From Cyclobacteriaceae bacterium (GTDB lineage: Bacteria; Bacteroidota; Bacteroidia; Cytophagales; Cyclobacteriaceae), in assembly GCA_028278225.1 (NCBI GenBank), contig JANQEU010000049.1:1-64000 (forward strand): DNA of 64,000 nt, written 5' to 3'. Under the pieces are notes generated by a model, which saw only the letters and a list, made by a program, of their open reading frames with translations, did no database searches and was not told the DNA's origin. Below are positions 61,518 to 64,000 of the stretch, one piece after another; positions within the stretch are counted from its first letter, which is position 1, and each line of letters starts with the position of its first letter. The position numbers were made by a program, and so were the translations under genes.

Positions 61518-62537
61518 TTAGGAATTGTTAGGTATTATATTTTCAATGAAATCAAGAACACCCCTCACAGCTGGATAGGCAGGATTGATAGATATGAATT
61601 CCTTGATATTCATGTAAGCATAAGGTTTTGGCATTTCCTCTGGATTGAACATCCAATAGACAATACCATCCGTCACAATTACAGTTTTAAGGCCTTTTAA
61701 CATTTTATGTTTTGTTTGCACGTAATTTTGAGCCTGACGAATGCTGTATTTGCTTCCAGAAAAAAGTGATTTGGTTTCTATGAGGATCTTAGGGTTCTTC
61801 CTTTGATTGTCAGAATAAAGCAGGATGTCGATGCTATTCGTCTCAACTGAAATTTTCTGGTAACTCCAACCCAACGAATATAGAAGGGGTATTACAATAA
61901 ATGCTCGAATCTCATGTTCGGAAGAAGGTATCTTATCACCCATTTTGTAATACCAGTTGGCTAGCTTTCTGACCCTGTTCAAAGTGACAATGGTATTCTC
62001 AGCATCCTGAATCCGAAGGCCCTTGCTGATCAGCAGGTTCTCTATATCAATATCCTGAAGGCGAGGAGGTGTATTTTCTTGAAGCTTATGAGATGGTTTG
62101 ATCAGTGATGCACTTTCCCAAGCCTTTTCAATTCGATTGATGACCTCTCTTTTGTAAAGATATTGAGCGGTAGAACGGGAAAGCCATCGATGCTTTAGGT
62201 CAATATTGAAATCTCTCCATCGCACATAGCAGAAATGATTGAGATCCCAGCCATCTACGTCCCCAAATGTATCTGAGTACTGATATACCTGATCATTTTT
62301 AGAGAGTACCTCACCAACAGCCTGAATGACGGACTGACCATTATGCATAACAACCCTATCTCCTTCCAATACCTCTGTAAGCCAATTGATCTTTTTGATA
62401 TCCTCTTTGGAATAGTTCTCTCGAAACTGAATATATGAGCCACCTCGACCCGGACCAACAATGGCCACTCCAAAGTTTTTCATTACATCTGAAAAATCTC
62501 GAGTGCTGTCACCAGACATTAGTTGTAGGTATTTCAT
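61518..62537 (-). CDS. PD-(D/E)xK nuclease with possible EVE/PUA-like reader domain, DrmB-linked
   Basis: A 339-residue protein in two parts. The N-terminus (about 1-110) has 'FGVAIVGPGRGGSYIQ', 'LTEVLEGDRVVMHNG', 'VIQAVGEVLSKN' and 'DVDGWDLNHFCYVRWRDF', which reads like an EVE/PUA-type domain that recognises modified bases. The C-terminus (about 205-330) is HSDR_N-like: 'SEHEIRAFIVIPLLYSLGW', 'NSIDILLYSD' (Asp) and 'PKILIETKSLFSG' (E-x-K). It starts two bases after the DrmB-like stop, so the two are one operon. DISARM usually has a PLD nuclease (DrmC) here, so this is an unusual partner. The domain calls are by eye. Confidence 0.7.
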   Translation of the reverse strand: MKYLQLMSGDSTRDFSDVMKNFGVAIVGPGRGGSYIQFRENYSKEDIKKINWLTEVLEGDRVVMHNGQSVIQAVGEVLSKNDQVYQYSDTFGDVDGWDLNHFCYVRWRDFNIDLKHRWLSRSTAQYLYKREVINRIEKAWESASLIKPSHKLQENTPPRLQDIDIENLLISKGLRIQDAENTIVTLNRVRKLANWYYKMGDKIPSSEHEIRAFIVIPLLYSLGWSYQKISVETNSIDILLYSDNQRKNPKILIETKSLFSGSKYSIRQAQNYVQTKHKMLKGLKTVIVTDGIVYWMFNPEEMPKPYAYMNIKEFISINPAYPAVRGVLDFIENIIPNNS

Positions 62538-62539
62538 CT

Positions 62540-64000
62540 CTAATAATCTCGAAATAATCCGAACTCCGGATCAATAAGAACCCTCCGGTCTAAAGACAAA
62601 TTCCATTCTTCGCAGGCAGTCTCTGAAACTAATCCACAAGAGAAACATGCAGCTAAGTTGAGATTAAGAATTCCCTGTCCTTCAGATTCCCAGCATAGGG
62701 GATCAGAGGAGCAATCTTCAGCTCGAATCAAACAATCCCGGATCAGTTTTAAAATCCTTTCTGGTTGAGCCTGCCAAACAATCCCACCCATAGACCCCTC
62801 TGAGCCTTCAGCTGTGTAGATCAACAAACCAGACATCCTCTGAGAGATATAAAGCCTTTCCTTTAGGCTTGCCGTTGGATATCCACATGAAAACTCTAAC
62901 TCCCTCATTAGTAGATGAGCGAAAGTGTGAATCAGCAAATGTTTAGGTCCATTCGATTCAAGTCTTTGACGCAACGAAGCTCCTTGGTCATTTGCTCCTC
63001 CTAGGGTGATCAATCTTGCCATTCGCTGAGAAAGCTCAGTTGAATGAGTTATTTCCCATTGTCTGATCCTTTCTTCATTAAACATGAAGAATATTCCTTC
63101 TCCCATAGATCTGTTAGCAGGTAATACATACAAATCATTGGGATCTATGGAATATATTTCCTTTCCGTCCGAAGGAACAATGTTACCGGCTGCATCTCGC
63201 ATCCTTTCACTAGGTCTAACCCGTGAAAAGTTCAATTGAACCTGCGAGACCTGTAGGTCTTCAATTTGTTGTATCTTCTCAAAATAATCCTCCAATTCTG
63301 AAGGAATGTTTATGTCAGCCGCCGAAAGGCCAAGTTCTTCAATACTTGAATTCCTAGTAAAGCAAAAATACTCTTGCCAACGATAATGCTCGTGAGGGTC
63401 ATCGGGAGCATCGTCTTGTTGTGCTAAAAAGGAGGAAATAATACTTTCAATAAAGGCATCAGGATTCTCTAAGTCATCAAATCCATTTTCAAATAGGAAC
63501 TCTTCATCGATCTTTTCACCGGCCCATTGATCTTTGGGTTTTTCGAATTTGGTTCCTTTGGTCTTATTGTATTTTTCTTCACATATCTGCAGTGCTTCCT
63601 GGAGCTCTTTTGGCCTACCTTCTGCCAAATGCTTTGGAATGTAAAGACTGGAAAAACCATTTGAAAAATAGACATTATTCCCCGTAACAAGACTTTGTTG
63701 CATCCTCTCTCTGGCTCCAGTTAATGTTGTGCAGCTTGTATCATGAGGATATGGTCCGGTCTCTTCGTGATCTACCTCCCACGGTTTATGTCCAGGACAA
63801 TTAGGTTTTAAGTTGTTGATACCTTCTAGATTTACCTTCCTCATTCCATCTTGACCACTTCCCATTCCACAACTCTTACATTCTAGATAGACACTGCCAT
63901 AGCCCTCTGAACGAGTAGTGCTCTCGGTCCATTTGAGATCCGGAGAAGTACAACATGGGTCTATTTCGAATAAATTGATCCCGTTATCACTTCCTGTTGG
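62540..64000 (-). CDS. drmB: DrmB-like protein (DUF1998), 5' end outside window
   Basis: The frame is open from 62540 to the window edge; the ATG at 63865 is internal, since upstream codons give 'DPCCTSPDLKW' and 'YGSVYLECKSCG', a zinc-binding Cys pair. The C-terminal DUF1998 region has 'LLIHTFAHLLMRELEFSCGY', 'YTAEGSEGSMGGIVW', 'CSSDPLCWES' and 'NLAACFSCGLVSETAC' (four-Cys cluster). In DISARM antiphage systems DrmB forms a complex with the helicase DrmA that loads onto phage DNA. The helicase should be upstream (right of 64000). Class cannot be told here. At least 486 residues are visible. Confidence 0.85.
   Translation of the reverse strand, partial: PTGSDNGINLFEIDPCCTSPDLKWTESTTRSEGYGSVYLECKSCGMGSGQDGMRKVNLEGINNLKPNCPGHKPWEVDHEETGPYPHDTSCTTLTGARERMQQSLVTGNNVYFSNGFSSLYIPKHLAEGRPKELQEALQICEEKYNKTKGTKFEKPKDQWAGEKIDEEFLFENGFDDLENPDAFIESIISSFLAQQDDAPDDPHEHYRWQEYFCFTRNSSIEELGLSAADINIPSELEDYFEKIQQIEDLQVSQVQLNFSRVRPSERMRDAAGNIVPSDGKEIYSIDPNDLYVLPANRSMGEGIFFMFNEERIRQWEITHSTELSQRMARLITLGGANDQGASLRQRLESNGPKHLLIHTFAHLLMRELEFSCGYPTASLKERLYISQRMSGLLIYTAEGSEGSMGGIVWQAQPERILKLIRDCLIRAEDCSSDPLCWESEGQGILNLNLAACFSCGLVSETACEEWNLSLDRRVLIDPEFGLFRDY

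Larger units (their letters stand above)
52633..64000. mobile_element. Integrative element / genomic island (left end; right end outside window)
   Basis: It starts at the tRNA-Leu fragment, has a tyrosine integrase facing inward 160 bases later, then decayed DNA, an AT-rich six-gene biosynthetic set and a DISARM-like defence locus. Base composition changes sharply from MutS to the region after 55600. No conjugation gene is seen within the window, so it may be a passive island or the rest may lie beyond. The end point is unknown. Confidence 0.7.

Overview
The window looks like a piece of a Bacteroidota chromosome, probably Cytophagales or a close relative (an inference from gene families). Three proteins end in type IX secretion (T9SS) sorting domains. 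There are Bacteroidota-style lipoproteins, a FecA-like TonB receptor with a carboxypeptidase-regulatory N-terminus, PadR-controlled FtsX-type permeases, LytTR regulators, a DUF1573 protein and TAnnTTTG-type promoters.

Layout. 1-5000: the 3' part of a secreted HExxH metalloprotease, three tandem lipoprotein paralogues joined by TAATG overlaps, a gene remnant, and a DUF3311-like/SSS symporter pair. 5100-16570: a signalling region with a lipoprotein and a LytS/LytTR pair, DUF1573, PadR with an FtsX-like ABC permease, then two paralogous RprX/RprY-like kinase-regulator pairs flanking an acidic T9SS protein. Three promoters here share direct repeats of GTTAA at 10-11 bp (or 21 bp) spacing, which suggests a common OmpR-type regulator. 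16800-18450: a divergent HisA, a small exported protein with an in-frame stop, tRNA-His and a decayed tRNA-His copy. 18600-25500: an AT-rich accessory block with an XRE/ImmA-peptidase pair, a CoiA-like nuclease, two unknown genes and HipBA. 25700-35420: a TPR histidine kinase and LytTR regulator beside a 2308-residue surface protein with 13 Ig-like repeats, preceded by three ACTAAA boxes exactly 21 bp apart.

35500-52590 is mostly core genome: thioredoxin-fold proteins, a ClC protein, VOC protein, methionine aminopeptidase, a SPOR-like protein, fumarase, an iron region (NarL-type regulator, FeoA, FeoB, FeoB-associated protein, a Cys-rich peptide, ferritin, TonB receptor) whose three promoters share the palindrome TTTAGAATNATTCTAAA, a SpoU methyltransferase and MutS. 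The intergenic region 36652-37055 carries two perfect DnaA boxes and one variant and is a candidate replication origin.

52630-64000 is the beginning of an integrated element. It opens with a 3' fragment of tRNA-Leu(TAA) and a tyrosine integrase, passes through decayed DNA (a long palindrome and a frameshifted DUF1508 gene), then carries an AT-rich six-gene set (PP-loop ATPase, PaaK-like ligase, ATP-grasp-like protein, PIG-L deacetylase, GT2, methyltransferase) and ends in a DISARM-like defence locus, where a DrmB/DUF1998 protein cut by the window edge is followed by a PD-(D/E)xK nuclease with a possible modified-base-reading N-terminus. The last two sets are the best candidates for undescribed systems.
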